From contig OY759274.1 in the NCBI GenBank assembly GCA_963662155.1, positions 20,270,257 to 20,334,256 of the forward strand: a stretch of DNA of 64,000 nt. Reading direction: 5' to 3'. Under the pieces are notes generated by a model. That model saw only the letters and a program-made list of their open reading frames with translations. It ran no database searches and was not told the origin of the DNA. The position numbers and the translations under genes were made by a program. Origin of the DNA: Lamellibrachia columna. Taxonomy: Eukaryota; Annelida; Polychaeta; Sabellida; Siboglinidae. Positions 52,401-64,000 of the stretch are shown here, in pieces (position 1 is the stretch's first letter; every line of letters begins with the position of its first letter).

Positions 52401-52755
52401 ATGTCACTACTACACGATATTATTCATTGTACATCTTCGTTGTATGTCACTACTACACGATATTATTCATTGTACATCTTCGTTGTATGTCACTACTACA
52501 CGATATTATTCATTGTACATCTTCGTTGTATGTCACTACTACACGATATTATTCATTGTACATCTTCGTTGTATGTCACTACTACACGATATTATTCATT
52601 GTACATCTTCGTTGTATGTCACTACTACACGATATTATTGATTGTACATCTTCGTTGTATGTCACTACTACACGATATTATTCATTGTACATCTTCGTTG
52701 TATGTCACTACTACACGATATTATTCATTGTACATCTTTACCAGGCTCTAAAGAT
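49438..52755. repeat. 43-bp / 36-bp satellite with 1,097-bp higher-order repeat
   Basis: Two unit types share GATATTATTCATTGTACATC: a 43-bp unit (CGTTGTATGTCACTACTACA start) and a 36-bp unit (TACCAGGCTCTAAA start). The 36-bp units begin at 49481, 49560, 50502, 50581, 50660, 51599, 51678, 51757 and 52739. The three-unit blocks at 50502 and 51599 are 1,097 bp apart, equal to 23 x 43 + 3 x 36. TGTAC/TGCAC variants fall in matching blocks in each repeat. Three long plus-strand frames (up to 388 codons) are artefacts. Confidence 0.98.
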
Positions 52756-52893
52756 CAACCGACAGCCAGACCGAACTGCTGACAGACTGACCTATAAATA
52801 TTTATCATAACGTCATTTTTTTCAGAAACGACTCGTAGCACAGGGGGAGACGACAAGCCCAGTGGGTGAGTCCAACATTCAAGGCCGTCCATC

Positions 52894-64000
<11,107 letters not shown>

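Noticed and set aside
49506..52810. Several overlapping frames of 200-390 codons
   Set aside because: All are readings of the 43/36-bp satellite in three phases.

Overview
The window is animal nuclear DNA. Genes are split by GT-AG introns, there are tRNA-derived SINEs and many decayed non-LTR retrotransposons (LINEs), and tandem repeats fill roughly a quarter of the sequence. Gene content and repeat style suggest a marine invertebrate, most likely a lophotrochozoan such as a mollusc. That is inference; nothing here fixes the species.

Three protein-coding genes can be read, all on the + strand. (1) A TMEM272-like four-helix membrane protein has its last four exons at 10658-16416; its 5' part is not identified. 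(2) A complete three-exon MADF/BESS-type DNA-binding protein lies at 31572-36769. (3) A large ROCO GTPase with ankyrin repeats, leucine-rich repeats, Roc and COR (LRRK1-like architecture) starts at 52894 and runs off the right edge; ten coding exons give about 851 residues in frame. Exon phases agree across every junction in all three models. The genes have no evident shared pathway.

Region by region: 1-960 is a 51-bp satellite; 2.0-3.4 kb a (TA)n, a (TG)n and a LINE reverse transcriptase tail; 3.98-6.69 kb a 64-bp satellite with a 640-bp higher-order duplication; 6.84-7.0 kb a hairpin MITE; 8.0-8.5 kb simple repeats; 8.7-10.65 kb a LINE 3' end expanded into a 42-bp minisatellite and then a trinucleotide tract reaching the first visible TMEM272-like exon. 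From 17.6 to 31.1 kb come a 27-bp array, a SINE, a hAT-like element, a 71-bp array of 36 units, more SINE and LINE pieces, 16-bp and 19-bp arrays, and RTE- and CR1-like LINE remnants. The MADF gene holds two transposon remnants in its second intron. From 37 to 49 kb there is mostly unrecognised sequence with SINE, LINE and DNA-transposon pieces. A 3.3-kb array of 43-bp and 36-bp units with a 1,097-bp higher-order period occupies 49.4-52.76 kb. The ROCO introns carry foldback elements, (TA)n palindromes, a 43-unit 39-bp minisatellite and two RTE LINE remnants.

The most interesting pattern is that several minisatellites sit inside, or start exactly at the edge of, LINE coding remnants. In the 42-bp array the LINE reading frame can be followed into the array, through it, and out the other side. 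No CRISPR, phage, operon or other prokaryote-type system is present.
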